A stretch of 64,000 bases of DNA from Paenibacillus doosanensis. Lineage in GTDB: Bacteria; Bacillota; Bacilli; Paenibacillales; NBRC-103111. Positions 1 through 8,687 of this stretch are shown in pieces. Location of the stretch: the NCBI RefSeq assembly GCF_025060755.1, contig NZ_JANYUY010000023.1, positions 43,765-107,764 of the forward strand, in the 5' to 3' direction. Position 1 is the first letter of the stretch. Each line of letters starts with the position of its first letter. The position numbers and the translations under genes were made by a program. The notes under the pieces are model-generated. The model saw nothing but the letters and a program-made list of their open reading frames with translations, had not been told where the DNA came from and made no database searches.

Positions 1-294
1 GTTCAGCTTCACCGCCTGCTGGGCGTAATGAAATTCATTATGGCAGGAGAGGATCGCCACCCGCAGATTCGGCTTAATCTCCTTAAGCTTGCCGATCAGC
101 TCTAAGCCGTCCATCTTCGGCATGCCGATATCCGTAATCAGGATGTCCGGCATGTCCCGCTGCGCCTGTTCGAGCGCGATCGCGCCGTTCTCGCAGCAGC
201 CCTGGAGCGTAAGTCCGAAGTCCTCCCAATGGATCGTTTCGGACAAAAATTCCAAAACCGGATAATCATCGTCCACTAACATTACTTTATACAT
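1..294 (-). CDS. Response regulator, receiver domain (partial, cut by window edge)
   Basis: Only the first 98 codons are in the window. They form a CheY-like receiver domain: the acidic pocket is in MLVDDD near residues 5-10 and the phospho-acceptor Asp is in ILITDIGMPKMDG near residue 55. A GGAGGT ribosome site sits just upstream of the ATG. The gene starts two bases after the stop of the YesM-type histidine kinase, so the two form a two-component pair. From known pairings of such kinases, the missing C-terminus is probably an AraC-type DNA-binding domain (YesN type); that part is inference. It likely controls the adjacent sugar ABC operon. Confidence 0.9.
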   Translation of the reverse strand, partial: MYKVMLVDDDYPVLEFLSETIHWEDFGLTLQGCCENGAIALEQAQRDMPDILITDIGMPKMDGLELIGKLKEIKPNLRVAILSCHNEFHYAQQAVKLN

Positions 295-296
295 GG

Positions 297-2141
297 TTAC
301 GTTACCTCCAGGCTCGGGATAAACATCGTGATGCGGGTGCCCGCACCCGGCTCGCTGTCGACCTGCATATGAAAGCCTTCGCCGTGAGTCATCAGCATCC
401 GTTCGTTCACATTGAGCAGGCCTATGCCGGAAAATCCCCGGTGAGACTCGCCATCCACAGGGTCCGGAGCGCGCCTGGCCGCCAGCTTGTCGCGGAGCTT
501 GTTCAGCGTGCCTGAATCCATCCCCGAGCCGTTATCTTCGACGGCGACGATCAGCATATGCCCTTCTCTACGGGCTTCGACGCGGATAATTCCCGCCGCC
601 TGATTCAAGCCGTGAATGAGCGCATTCTCGATCAGCGGCTGCAGGAAAAACCGCGGTACCTTCTCCAGAAGCGAATCCGCCGAGACGTCCGTTTCGATCA
701 CAATTTTCTCTTTTTGTCTCATATTCATCAACTGCGTGTAATCCATAACGATTTCGATTTCTTCGTGCAGGGTGATAATGCTCTTCTCCTGATTGATCGT
801 CATTCGCAGCAGCTTGGACAGCGAACCGATCATTTCGGCGCTTTCCTTGTCTCCGCGAAACATCACTTTCATCCGGATCGAGTTCAGCACATTGAACAAA
901 AAATGCGGATTGATCTGCGCCTGCAGCATGTCCAGCTCCGCCTTGCGCTTACGCGCTTGCGTCACCGAAATTTCCTGAATCATCTCCTGAATCCGGTCCA
1001 GCATCTGATCGAACCAGAAGCCGAGCCGCCCGATCTCATCCTCGCCGCGGATTTTCGAACGCACCTGCAAATTGCCCTTCTGTACCGTCATCGCCACTTT
1101 CCCGAGTCCGACCAGCGGCTTGGTGAACGTCCGCAGCAAATACAGGAGCAGCAGCAAAAATAAAATAAAGCAAACGAACTGGAACGTAAACACTTTGCTG
1201 AAAATCGAATTGATCTTGGATACCGCCTTCTTATACGGCGTTAACGACACGAGCTTCCACCCCGTAAACAGCGATTGCTGAGTGACCAGGTAGTCTTCGT
1301 GGTCCACCTTGACCAATTCGGTCGTAATTTGATCCGTGGCCGCAGGCAAATCCGGCAGATTCAGCGGCCCGCCGATCTTGTCCGAATCGTTGTTGGACAC
1401 AATGACATTATCGGAATCGACGATCATAAAGTCCTGGTTGCCGACCAGCCTCTCGAAATTGTGATTAATTTGATTTTCCATGACCGTCACGACCACATAA
1501 CCGAAAATAAAAGATGAGTTCTGTTCGCGCAGCGTTCGGATGACCGAGAGCTGGTACGGATTTTTCTTCTTCTCCGACTCGAACACCGTCGGGCTCGGAC
1601 CGACCCAAAGCGAATTGAAGCCGTATAAATTTTTCGTTTGCGAAAACCACGGCTCGCGAGTCATATCGATAGGATTGTACTCGTTCACCGAGTAAGTCGA
1701 ATAATAATCTCCGTTGGACAGCAGCACCGTGACATAAGTATGGAAATCGAGCAGAGATCCCTGCTCTCCGCTATTGATCATATTTTCGATCTGCTTGACG
1801 ATCTTATCCCGGTCGCTGAACTCCTCGTACTCGGCATTCGGTCCCGTATATCCTTCGCCCATGGCCCTTTTCTTCATGATGGCCGACATGCCGGAATCCA
1901 TCTGGATGAGGTTGGCGATGTTCAGCATATATTTGAGCGAATTGGTCACATAGTTATTCACCAGCTGCATCGATTCCTGCGAATTCGAAATCGCCTGATC
2001 TTTAACGGCATCCTGGGTGAAGTAATTGTATGTAGTCAGCGTAATCGATGTCGGAATCAATATGCATATGACCGAAGCGAGCATCAGCCTGAAACGGAAA
2101 GAACGGGAGGATAACCATTGCCGCAGCTTTCTTGTATGCAC
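297..2141 (-). CDS. Sensor histidine kinase, YesM/LytS-type (His_kinase family)
   Basis: 614-residue membrane sensor kinase. Visible in order: an N-terminal transmembrane helix (about 17-38), a long extracytoplasmic sensing region (about 40-310), a second helix (about 315-337), a HAMP-like linker, the phospho-acceptor motif AQINPHFLFN with His413, the N-box QPLIENALIHG, and the ATP-binding glycine motifs VEDNGSGM and GIGLLNVNERM. This is the PF06580 plus HATPase_c arrangement of YesM-like kinases, which sense extracellular sugars or their binding proteins. The start is a GTG behind a GGGGGG ribosome site about 5 bases upstream. It lies directly after the ABC binding-protein gene and before its response regulator, so it probably regulates that transporter. 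Confidence 0.92.
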   Translation of the reverse strand: MHTRKLRQWLSSRSFRFRLMLASVICILIPTSITLTTYNYFTQDAVKDQAISNSQESMQLVNNYVTNSLKYMLNIANLIQMDSGMSAIMKKRAMGEGYTGPNAEYEEFSDRDKIVKQIENMINSGEQGSLLDFHTYVTVLLSNGDYYSTYSVNEYNPIDMTREPWFSQTKNLYGFNSLWVGPSPTVFESEKKKNPYQLSVIRTLREQNSSFIFGYVVVTVMENQINHNFERLVGNQDFMIVDSDNVIVSNNDSDKIGGPLNLPDLPAATDQITTELVKVDHEDYLVTQQSLFTGWKLVSLTPYKKAVSKINSIFSKVFTFQFVCFILFLLLLLYLLRTFTKPLVGLGKVAMTVQKGNLQVRSKIRGEDEIGRLGFWFDQMLDRIQEMIQEISVTQARKRKAELDMLQAQINPHFLFNVLNSIRMKVMFRGDKESAEMIGSLSKLLRMTINQEKSIITLHEEIEIVMDYTQLMNMRQKEKIVIETDVSADSLLEKVPRFFLQPLIENALIHGLNQAAGIIRVEARREGHMLIVAVEDNGSGMDSGTLNKLRDKLAARRAPDPVDGESHRGFSGIGLLNVNERMLMTHGEGFHMQVDSEPGAGTRITMFIPSLEVT

Positions 2142-2233
2142 GATAGCCCCCCTATTCCATTAAATGTAAGAAGAAACGAACAAAAGAAGAGGCAGATGAG
2201 ATTCTACCCCTTCTTCGTATTATACCACATCCA

Positions 2234-3613
2234 TTATTTTTTATTGGATGCGATGATGCTGTTAATGCGGTCTTGAGCGGCTTTCACCGTAGTGTCTAGG
2301 TCTTGTTTGCCCAGTACCATTTTTTCGAACTCTTCGTTAACCATTTTGTTGATCTCGGCTTGGTATGTGGCCGGCGGTACGATCGTTCCCGATTTGGAAG
2401 CGCCCAGTACGCTGATCAAAGAAGCTTTGTCGACTTTCTCCGGATTTTTCGTTCCGCTCAAAATGGTGTCGATGATTTTGCTCATGTCTTCCTGCTTCAC
2501 TTTGCTCCATGCCGGTACGTTTTTGCCCTGTACCAATTGGCCTTCCGTCGTATACCAGCGGATGAATTTATAAGCTTCGTCTTTATGCTTGGAGCTTGCC
2601 GCAACGGAGACATAGTCCGTAGCAACCGGAGAATATCCGCCTTGATCGCCGGCGTTGTTTTTAGGGAACGGAGCTACGGCGATATTGAAGTTCAACGGAA
2701 CTTGATCCGTGCCGCCCAGCTCGCTGTTCATCCAGCTGCCGATAGCGATCATAGCCGCTTTTTGGTTAAAGAATTGCGTACGGTAGTTCAGCTTTTGGGA
2801 AAGCATGTCCGTGTACGGAGTAGCGGATTGGTCTTGCTTCTCCATTTTCAGACGAATTTCAAGCGATTTCTTGAACAGCGGGTTGTCCAGGTTGGAAGAT
2901 CCGTCCGCTTTGATGAAATCCGGATTATCCGCTTGGTTTTCCAAAGCCAGCTTCGCGTATTCGACCCAGCCGCCGTTTTGCGGGCCGTGGAAGTACGTGC
3001 CGTACACTTTGTTCGCGCCTTCGCCCTTCGTCATCTTCTTGGCGTAATCCATGAAATCGTCCCAAGTCCAATCGGTAGGCACTTTGAGTCCCGCTTCATC
3101 CAGCATGTTTTTGTTCAGCAGAACGTACCAAGGATTGAATTTGCCCGGAAGCGCGTAATACTTGCCGTTAATTTTCGTATCGACCTTATAATCGTCGGTC
3201 ACCTTGAAGCCGTCTTTGGCAATGTAATCGTCCATCGGAGCGACCATGCCGAGCGCTACGCGCTGCGAGTAGCTGGCCGCGTCACTGAACATGAGAACGT
3301 CCATCGCTTCGCCGGAGGCTGCGGCCAAGTCGAGCTTTTTCAAAGCTTCTTGCGTGTCGCCTTTGTCGCTTAATCCGATCACGTTAACTTTAATGCCGGG
3401 ATTTTGTTTTTCGTATGCAGCTACGGTTTGCGACCAGTTATAGGCTTGCTCCGTGCCGTAAGTATATAACCGAAGCTCTGTCGTACCGCCGGAAGCGGCG
3501 CCGCCTTGCGCGTCCTTCTGTTCTCCGGCGCCCGTTCCGCCGCCTCCGCAGCCTGCCAATACGCCAAGCGCCATAACGCTGGTTAATACACCGGCTCCTA
3601 CTTTTTTGTTCAT
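2234..3613 (-). CDS. ABC transporter sugar-binding lipoprotein (family 1 solute-binding protein)
   Basis: 459-residue extracellular solute-binding protein. The N-terminus is a lipoprotein signal with lipobox LAGC at about residues 19-22, followed by a Gly-rich linker, so the mature protein should be tethered to the outer face of the membrane. The body (TELRLYTYG..., LGMVAPMDDYI, YALPGKFNPWYVLLNKNML) is typical of carbohydrate-binding proteins of the MalE/UgpB kind. The ribosome site GGAGGG precedes the ATG. It is third in a minus-strand operon after the two permeases and before the sensor kinase. No ATPase is encoded nearby; such systems usually share a general MsmX-type ATPase (family knowledge). 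The substrate cannot be read from sequence. Confidence 0.93.
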   Translation of the reverse strand: MNKKVGAGVLTSVMALGVLAGCGGGGTGAGEQKDAQGGAASGGTTELRLYTYGTEQAYNWSQTVAAYEKQNPGIKVNVIGLSDKGDTQEALKKLDLAAASGEAMDVLMFSDAASYSQRVALGMVAPMDDYIAKDGFKVTDDYKVDTKINGKYYALPGKFNPWYVLLNKNMLDEAGLKVPTDWTWDDFMDYAKKMTKGEGANKVYGTYFHGPQNGGWVEYAKLALENQADNPDFIKADGSSNLDNPLFKKSLEIRLKMEKQDQSATPYTDMLSQKLNYRTQFFNQKAAMIAIGSWMNSELGGTDQVPLNFNIAVAPFPKNNAGDQGGYSPVATDYVSVAASSKHKDEAYKFIRWYTTEGQLVQGKNVPAWSKVKQEDMSKIIDTILSGTKNPEKVDKASLISVLGASKSGTIVPPATYQAEINKMVNEEFEKMVLGKQDLDTTVKAAQDRINSIIASNKK

Positions 3614-3746
3614 CTCTAAGTACCCTCCTTCAAATGGACACTGCTATGTTTGTTTTAGCTTTCCATGTGATTGTACCAATTGCCGCCGAAACAACCATGC
3701 TCGAATATTGACTTTTTTACAATTTTTTTGACTTCTCGCTTCTTTA

Positions 3747-4580
3747 TTATCCTTTAACCCCGCCCATAGCTATACCTTCGATAACATTTTTTTGACCGAT
3801 GATAAAAATAATCAGGAGCGGCAGAATCGCCGATACGGCGCCGGCCATAATAAGCGAGTAAAATTCGCCGCTAATCGAAGTGAACTTTTGCATCGCCAGC
3901 TGAATTGTAAACAATTTATCGGTACGAAGGAAAATAAGGCCGTTTTGATAGTCGTTCCAGGTCCAAATAAAACGCAGGATCGCATAAGTGGCAACCGCGG
4001 GACGCACGAGCGGCATCGCGATGAACCAGAATATTTTCCAATGGCCCGCGCCGTCGATTTTGGCCGACTCGATAAAGTCGTTATGCAGCCCCATGAAAAA
4101 TTGGCGAAGCATGAACGTGCCGAGAACGCTGAAGCTGCCGATGATGATAAGTCCGATATGATTATCGAACAAACCGATGTAACGGTACAAAATAAATTGC
4201 GGCACCAATACGGCTTGCGAAGGAACCATGTAGGTCGTCAGCACGATCAAGAACAGCCATTTGCTCGCCGCAAACTGTACTTTGGAGAAGCCGTATGCAG
4301 CCAAAGCGGATACGGTAACCGAAACCAGCGTCGTAACAACGGTAATTTTAATCGAGTTCCAGTAATACAGGTAGAACGGATATTTCCCGAACCAGACTTC
4401 CTTATAGTTGGCGAGCGCGTTCCAATGCTTAGGAATCCATTCGATCGGAAAGTTAAAGACGTCGGATTCGACCTTGAACGATGCGGATAGCATCCAGAAA
4501 AAAGGCAATAGAAACAATAGACTGACAGCAAACATAATAATCGTTACAATCGTTTTTCTGAGGCTTAAAGGCTCCCTCAT
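3747..4580 (-). CDS. Carbohydrate ABC transporter permease (MalG type)
   Basis: 277-residue integral membrane protein with about six transmembrane helices, the first at 12-32. The EAA-loop that contacts the ATPase is visible as FIESAKIDGAGHWKIFWFIAMPLVRPA (about 164-190), which places it in the MalG/UgpE group. The C-terminus ends VIEGIAMGGVKG, the usual ending of this family. A GAGGTGG ribosome site precedes the ATG. It lies 41 bases downstream of the MalF-type permease, so the two are co-transcribed and form the transmembrane channel for the binding protein that follows. Confidence 0.94.
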   Translation of the reverse strand: MREPLSLRKTIVTIIMFAVSLLFLLPFFWMLSASFKVESDVFNFPIEWIPKHWNALANYKEVWFGKYPFYLYYWNSIKITVVTTLVSVTVSALAAYGFSKVQFAASKWLFLIVLTTYMVPSQAVLVPQFILYRYIGLFDNHIGLIIIGSFSVLGTFMLRQFFMGLHNDFIESAKIDGAGHWKIFWFIAMPLVRPAVATYAILRFIWTWNDYQNGLIFLRTDKLFTIQLAMQKFTSISGEFYSLIMAGAVSAILPLLIIFIIGQKNVIEGIAMGGVKG

Positions 4581-4621
4581 AACATTCCCACCTCTTTTTT
4601 GTTCAGCGGCACTCCCGCCGC

Positions 4622-5560
4622 TTAATAATTAACCCATTTCTTCTGACCGATCCATTGCAGGAACGTAATGACCAGCACGCACAGGAACAGTACAGTCGCC
4701 ATGGACGATGCGTAGCCGAGTTTCAAGTTCGTAAACGCGGTGTCGTACAAATACCATACGATCATCGTCGTCGACTGGATAGGTCCGCCTTGCGTCAATA
4801 CGGCGATCAGGTCGAATACTTTAAAGGTCGAGATGATCCCTGTGATGAGCAGGAAGAATGTCGTCGGAGACAGCAAAGGAAGCGTAATGTTCTTAAATTT
4901 CACCCAGCTCGACGCCCCGTCGATATCGGCCGCTTCGTACAGATCTTTTGGAATCGATTGCAGGCCGGCGATGTAGACGATCATGTTAAATCCGATGGAC
5001 ATCCAGACGGAAATCATCATCATCGAGATCAGCGCGTAGTTCGGATCGGCCAGCCATTTCGGCGGGTTCGAGATACCGATCGATTCCAGGAACATGTTAA
5101 CCGGTCCGACGGACGGATGGAACAGCACTTGCCATACGACGGCGACGGCCACCACGCTGGAAATATAAGGCATGAAGTAAGCGACCTTGAAATAGCCTTT
5201 CCAGTACACGCTCTTATCGATCAGGATGGCGAGCACCAGAGAAACAATCAAATAAATCGGTACGGTGAGCAGGAAAATCGCATTATTAATAAATGATTTC
5301 AGGAACGTAGCGTCCGTGGCCAGCTTCCGGAAGTTATCCAGGCCGGCCCATTTAAACCCGTTAAAGCCCATAATGAAATTCCAATCCGAGAAGCTCAGTA
5401 TAAAGGTTGCAATAATAGGAAGCAGTACGAGAATCGTGACGCCGATCAGCATCGGACTGACGAACAGGAAGCCGGCCAACGTTTCTTTGCGCTGCAATCC
5501 GCCATTGCGCTTTTTAGGTATCCGTTTCTCCGCGGTTGCGGCAGACGAATTCGAATTCAT
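4622..5560 (-). CDS. Carbohydrate ABC transporter permease (MalF type)
   Basis: 312-residue integral membrane protein, first gene of the operon. A hydrophilic basic N-terminus is followed by about six helices. The EAA loop is LYEAADIDGASSWVKFKNITLPLLSP (about 207-232), as in the MalF/UgpA permeases. The ATG is preceded by GAGGTG at a good distance. It pairs with the downstream MalG-type permease. The upstream region on the same strand holds a TATAAT-like -10 and a short inverted repeat next to the ribosome site. Confidence 0.94.
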   Translation of the reverse strand: MNSNSSAATAEKRIPKKRNGGLQRKETLAGFLFVSPMLIGVTILVLLPIIATFILSFSDWNFIMGFNGFKWAGLDNFRKLATDATFLKSFINNAIFLLTVPIYLIVSLVLAILIDKSVYWKGYFKVAYFMPYISSVVAVAVVWQVLFHPSVGPVNMFLESIGISNPPKWLADPNYALISMMMISVWMSIGFNMIVYIAGLQSIPKDLYEAADIDGASSWVKFKNITLPLLSPTTFFLLITGIISTFKVFDLIAVLTQGGPIQSTTMIVWYLYDTAFTNLKLGYASSMATVLFLCVLVITFLQWIGQKKWVNY

Positions 5561-5571
5561 GTTGCAATCAC

Positions 5572-5601
5572 CTCAACTTCAATAATGTTGAGTTTATTAT
5601 A
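5572..5601 (-). promoter_or_regulatory. Putative promoter -10 and inverted repeat upstream of the sugar ABC operon
   Basis: On the minus strand a perfect TATAAT lies at 5596-5601, about 35 bases before the first permease ATG. A 6-base inverted repeat, CTCAAC (5572-5577) with GTTGAG (5587-5592), spans the bases between it and the ribosome site. The -35 is poor, which would fit an activated promoter. Activator dependence is inference. Confidence 0.4.
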
Positions 5602-5701
5602 ATCAATGGCTTGGCAAAATATTTAACGGTATTTTGATTACATTGCCGACGATTTTGACTTTTTTGTCGAATGCCACCGCTCGCAACCGCACTGTGTCTC
5701 C

Positions 5702-5740
5702 TAAACAAGAACAAAGCCGCCAGGAATGCTCCTGACGGCC
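5702..5740 (-). terminator. Rho-independent terminator after the methyltransferase
   Basis: A stem of GCCGTCAGG with CCTGGCGGC, 6-base loop, followed on the minus strand by TTTGTTCTTGTTT. It lies about 12 bases past the methyltransferase stop codon and isolates that gene from the ABC operon. Confidence 0.8.
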
Positions 5741-5751
5741 GCTAGTTCTAT

Positions 5752-6432
5752 TTATCGTACTTTTCTGGCGAAAAAGACGCCGAAATCATGATATTGATAG
5801 ACGCAATCCACATCGACGAAGCCCGCTTCGCGAATCCAGCGGATTTGATCGCCCACAGTCGCGTTCTGATCCAGCTTTCTTCGCTCTATCGCCCGGTCTA
5901 CCGCTTCCTCCGGCAAGCCGTTCCCCCGAATCCAGCTCTCCCACTGCCGCTTGTACATCGAATCGATATAAGGTGTAAGACCCAGCACCTGATCGGCGTT
6001 AATGAAAATTCCGCTGTCCTCCAGCCAATCGTAAATGTTATAAAACAGCGCCTGCTTCTCCGGATGGGATAAATGATGAATCGACAGCGAAGAGATGACC
6101 GCATCATAACGGCCTCGGAACGAATGGCGGGTATAATCGGCTTCGATGAATTCGGCGCTGTCGTCTCCCGCAAATCGCTTCTTCGCCGTCTCCAGCATCG
6201 TGCCGCTCAGATCGGCCAATGTGAACCGCGCCTCCGGGTAGCGCTCCTTCGCCAAGGCCGCCAGCAATCCGGTGCCGGCACCCAGATCGAGGATGCGCGG
6301 ATTCTCCTTCTCCAGCGTCAGCCAGCGCACGGCCGTTCCGTAAAAATCGTCATAGCAGGGAATCAGCTTCCTCCGCTCGCGGTCATAGCTTTGCGCTGCC
6401 TCGTCAAATTGAACTTTGATTTTGTCGCTCAT
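5752..6432 (-). CDS. SAM-dependent class I methyltransferase
   Basis: 226 residues. Motif I for S-adenosylmethionine binding is ILDLGAGTGLLAAL (about 46-59), followed by the acidic motif II region (ARFTLADLSGTML) and motif III (FRGRYDAVISSLSIHHL), as in ubiquinone/menaquinone-type (UbiE-like) small-molecule methyltransferases. The substrate is not predictable. The ribosome site before the ATG is weak (AAAGG at close spacing). The gene stands alone: it has its own terminator and a candidate promoter near 6567-6595. Confidence 0.85.
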   Translation of the reverse strand: MSDKIKVQFDEAAQSYDRERRKLIPCYDDFYGTAVRWLTLEKENPRILDLGAGTGLLAALAKERYPEARFTLADLSGTMLETAKKRFAGDDSAEFIEADYTRHSFRGRYDAVISSLSIHHLSHPEKQALFYNIYDWLEDSGIFINADQVLGLTPYIDSMYKRQWESWIRGNGLPEEAVDRAIERRKLDQNATVGDQIRWIREAGFVDVDCVYQYHDFGVFFARKVR

Positions 6433-6566
6433 CCTTTATCTCATCCTTTCCGTATCGTTGGAGTTAAAATGGGTGAAAAGGTGTCCGCTGCGGCGTCCAT
6501 TTGATCTTCCAATCACTGTTCAGGCTGTTATTACTATTATAGGCGCCGGCGGTACGGCTGGAAAAA

Positions 6567-6595
6567 TATATATATTCTATGAATTTGATAGTCAA
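6567..6595 (-). promoter_or_regulatory. Putative sigma-A promoter of the methyltransferase
   Basis: Minus-strand TTGACT (6590-6595), 17-base spacer, TATATA (6567-6572). It implies a leader of about 130 bases before the methyltransferase start; nothing recognisable was seen in that leader. Confidence 0.45.
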
Positions 6596-6634
6596 AGCCT
6601 ATAAAGCGGCGCTCCTTATTCCCTTAAACGAACG

Positions 6635-6674
6635 AAGGCCGAACCTGTCTCTGCAAGAAGACAAGTCCGGCCTT
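6635..6674 (-). terminator. Rho-independent terminator of mntH
   Basis: A long stem pairing AAGGCCGGACTTGTC with GACAGGTTCGGCCTT, with T-containing flanks. It lies about 25 bases past the mntH stop codon on the minus strand. Confidence 0.8.
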
Positions 6675-6699
6675 TAAGGATAAGTGCACAAGAATGATA

Positions 6700-8049
6700 T
6701 TATTGGAAAATCGTTTGATACAGCAAGTAGACGTTGAGTATGACGATGATGACGGTCACGACCCAAGCCAGCACCTTCAGCCAGCCTTTATTGGCGAATT
6801 CCCCCATCTTCTTCTTATCGCTGGTGAATTTGACCAACGGGACGACCGCAAACGACAGCTGCAGCGACAAGATGACCTGGCTCAATATGAGCAGCTTCGC
6901 CGTTCCGCTCTCTCCGGCGACGATCGTTACGATCACGGCCGGAATAATCGCGATCATCCGGGTAATGAGGCGGCGCAGCCAGCCGGGAAGCCGGATGTTC
7001 AGGAAGCCTTCCATGACGATCTGGCCGGCCAGCGTGCCGGTTAACGTCGAGTTCTGACCGGAGGCGAGCAGCGCGACGCCGAACAGAATGCTGCCGAGAG
7101 CCGTTCCGAGTATCGGGGTGAGCAACTGATACGCATCCTCGATCTCCGCAACCTCCGTCATTCCGGCCCGGTGGAACGTAGCCGCCGACAAAATAAGAAT
7201 CGCCGCGTTGATGAACAGAGCAAAGAACAAAGCGATCGACGAATCCCAAGTCGCATATTTGATCGCCTGGCGCTTGCCTTCCCTCGTCTGCTCGATCTGT
7301 CTCGTCTGCACGACCGACGAATGGAGGTACAAGTTATGCGGCATGACGGTCGCTCCGAGAATCCCGATGGCAATATAGAGCATCATCGGATTGGTAACAA
7401 TTTCGGTCGTTGGAACGAAACCTTTCATAATGCCGCCGATTTCCGGTTTGGAAAGAATAATCTCGGTCAGGAAGCAGCCGCCGATCGTCACGATCAGCAC
7501 GATGACGAGCGTTTCGATAAACCGGAAGCCTTTATTCTGCAGCAGCAGCACGACGAGAACGTCAACTGCGGTAATCAGCACCCCGTAGACGAGCGGTATG
7601 CCGAACAGCAGCTTCAAGGCGATGGCCGAACCGATGACCTCCGCCAAATCGCAGGCGGCAATGGCCAGCTCGCATAATATCCATAAGGTGAAGGCGACGG
7701 GCTTGCTGTAATGATCCCGGCATGCCTGGGCCAAGTCTCTGCCGGTGACGATGCCGAGCTTGCCGGCCAGCGCCTGGAGCAGAACGGCCATCAGATTGGA
7801 AATCAGAATAACGGATAACAGCGAATATCCGAACAAGGAACCGCCGGCGATGTCCGTCGCCCAGTTGCCCGGGTCCATATACCCTACGGCAACCAGATAG
7901 CCGGGTCCTACAAAAGCCATAAACTTCTTGATCCACGACCCGCTCTTCGGTATTTTCAGCGAGCGGTATACTTCCGGAAGCGTAGGCTGGTTGCGCGATA
8001 ATTTCCAGCCTTCTTCGGCTACATGTTTAATATGCGCTTTTTCACTCAT
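6700..8049 (-). CDS. mntH: Nramp-family divalent metal (Mn2+) transporter MntH
   Basis: 449-residue membrane protein with about 11 transmembrane helices that imports manganese (and related divalent ions) with protons. Both metal-binding signatures of the Nramp family are present: the helix-1 motif [11 protein letters not shown] (about 56-66) with its conserved Asp and Asn, and the helix-6 motif [10 protein letters not shown] (about 235-244). Length and lack of extra domains match bacterial MntH. GAGGTGA precedes the ATG. The upstream region carries two sequences resembling MntR operators, one overlapping the -35 box, so repression by Mn2+-MntR is likely. A single-gene unit with its own terminator. 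Confidence 0.95.
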   Translation of the reverse strand: MSEKAHIKHVAEEGWKLSRNQPTLPEVYRSLKIPKSGSWIKKFMAFVGPGYLVAVGYMDPGNWATDIAGGSLFGYSLLSVILISNLMAVLLQALAGKLGIVTGRDLAQACRDHYSKPVAFTLWILCELAIAACDLAEVIGSAIALKLLFGIPLVYGVLITAVDVLVVLLLQNKGFRFIETLVIVLIVTIGGCFLTEIILSKPEIGGIMKGFVPTTEIVTNPMMLYIAIGILGATVMPHNLYLHSSVVQTRQIEQTREGKRQAIKYATWDSSIALFFALFINAAILILSAATFHRAGMTEVAEIEDAYQLLTPILGTALGSILFGVALLASGQNSTLTGTLAGQIVMEGFLNIRLPGWLRRLITRMIAIIPAVIVTIVAGESGTAKLLILSQVILSLQLSFAVVPLVKFTSDKKKMGEFANKGWLKVLAWVVTVIIVILNVYLLYQTIFQ

Positions 8050-8091
8050 AAGATGTCACCTCTTCTATCGTATCGGCATGCGCCGGGCTAA

Positions 8092-8116
8092 CATTTTTGT
8101 CCTAGTGCAACATTTA
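8092..8116 (-). promoter_or_regulatory. Second MntR-like operator in the mntH leader
   Basis: Reading the plus strand, TTTTTGTCCTAGTGCAACAT resembles both the promoter-proximal site at 8198-8224 and the Bacillus MntR consensus recalled as TTTGC..AGGGAAAC. It lies between the predicted transcription start and the mntH start codon, where a bound repressor would block elongation. Weaker match than the other site. Confidence 0.45.
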
Positions 8117-8177
8117 AGTTGGCGAAGACCCGTTCTCATGTTCATGTATATGATGCCATGAAATAAATGTTCCTATG

Positions 8178-8224
8178 ATTCGATTGTACTCGGCTAAATA
8201 TTTTTGTCAAGGGAAACATTTTGA
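8178..8224 (-). promoter_or_regulatory. mntH: mntH promoter with overlapping MntR-like operator
   Basis: On the minus strand TTGACA (8206-8211) and TACAAT (8184-8189) are separated by 16 bases, a near-consensus sigma-A promoter. A sequence that on the plus strand reads TTTTTGTCAAGGGAAACAT (8201-8219) covers the -35. It closely resembles the operators used by the Mn2+-dependent repressor MntR in front of mntH and mntABCD of Bacillus. The arrangement predicts direct repression when manganese is plentiful. Confidence 0.7.
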
Positions 8225-8245
8225 GTGCGCGTAAACAACGCCAAG

Positions 8246-8272
8246 AAGCCGACCCTGCAAGGTCGGCTTTTC
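8246..8272 (-). terminator. Terminator after the 115-aa protein gene
   Basis: A perfect stem AAGCCGACC with GGTCGGCTT around a 7-base interval, about 70 bases past the stop of the 115-residue gene. The U-tract is better on the plus strand than on the minus strand, so it may work in both directions. Confidence 0.6.
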
Positions 8273-8339
8273 GTCGCCGAAGACCCGTAATCAGCGCAAA
8301 AATCGCTGGGTCTTCTGGAAATATGTTATAGGTTTGAAC

Positions 8340-8687
8340 TTAAGACTGCAGCTTGCTTTTGGCCGCGTCGACGAGAAAATCGAACCATTCGTCGTTCTCT
8401 TCCAGCAAGTCCTCCACTTCGAGAATTTGTTCCTCGCTGCCCGATTCGTTCAGAAAATGCAGCCCGTAGCTCCAATCCCTCCCGCTCTTGCTGTATAACG
8501 TCATTTCATAAGGCAGTTTATGATCTTGTACTTGAAACTCGACTTTACCGACATACCCTTCTTCCTTGCTGTATGTCATAGCGGCTTGCAATATCGTAAT
8601 CAGCGGACTCATCCTTCCATCTATCTTGACACTCTTTTCCAAGCATTTTACCACGTTGTCCCGGCAATGAAAAGCGAGCGCCGTCAT
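8340..8687 (-). CDS. Uncharacterised 115-aa protein, last gene of the moxR-DUF58 operon
   Basis: 115 residues, acidic at the C-terminus (QILEVEDLLEENDEWFDF), no signal peptide or membrane helix, no recognised domain. Its ATG overlaps the stop of the DUF4129 gene in an ATGA, the same coupling as at the two upstream junctions. It is therefore translated with the MoxR/DUF58 membrane module and probably works with it, although its role is unknown. An internal Met at residue 26 is an alternative start, but the overlap favours the longer form. A terminator-like hairpin follows. Confidence 0.75.
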   Translation of the reverse strand: MTALAFHCRDNVVKCLEKSVKIDGRMSPLITILQAAMTYSKEEGYVGKVEFQVQDHKLPYEMTLYSKSGRDWSYGLHFLNESGSEEQILEVEDLLEENDEWFDFLVDAAKSKLQS

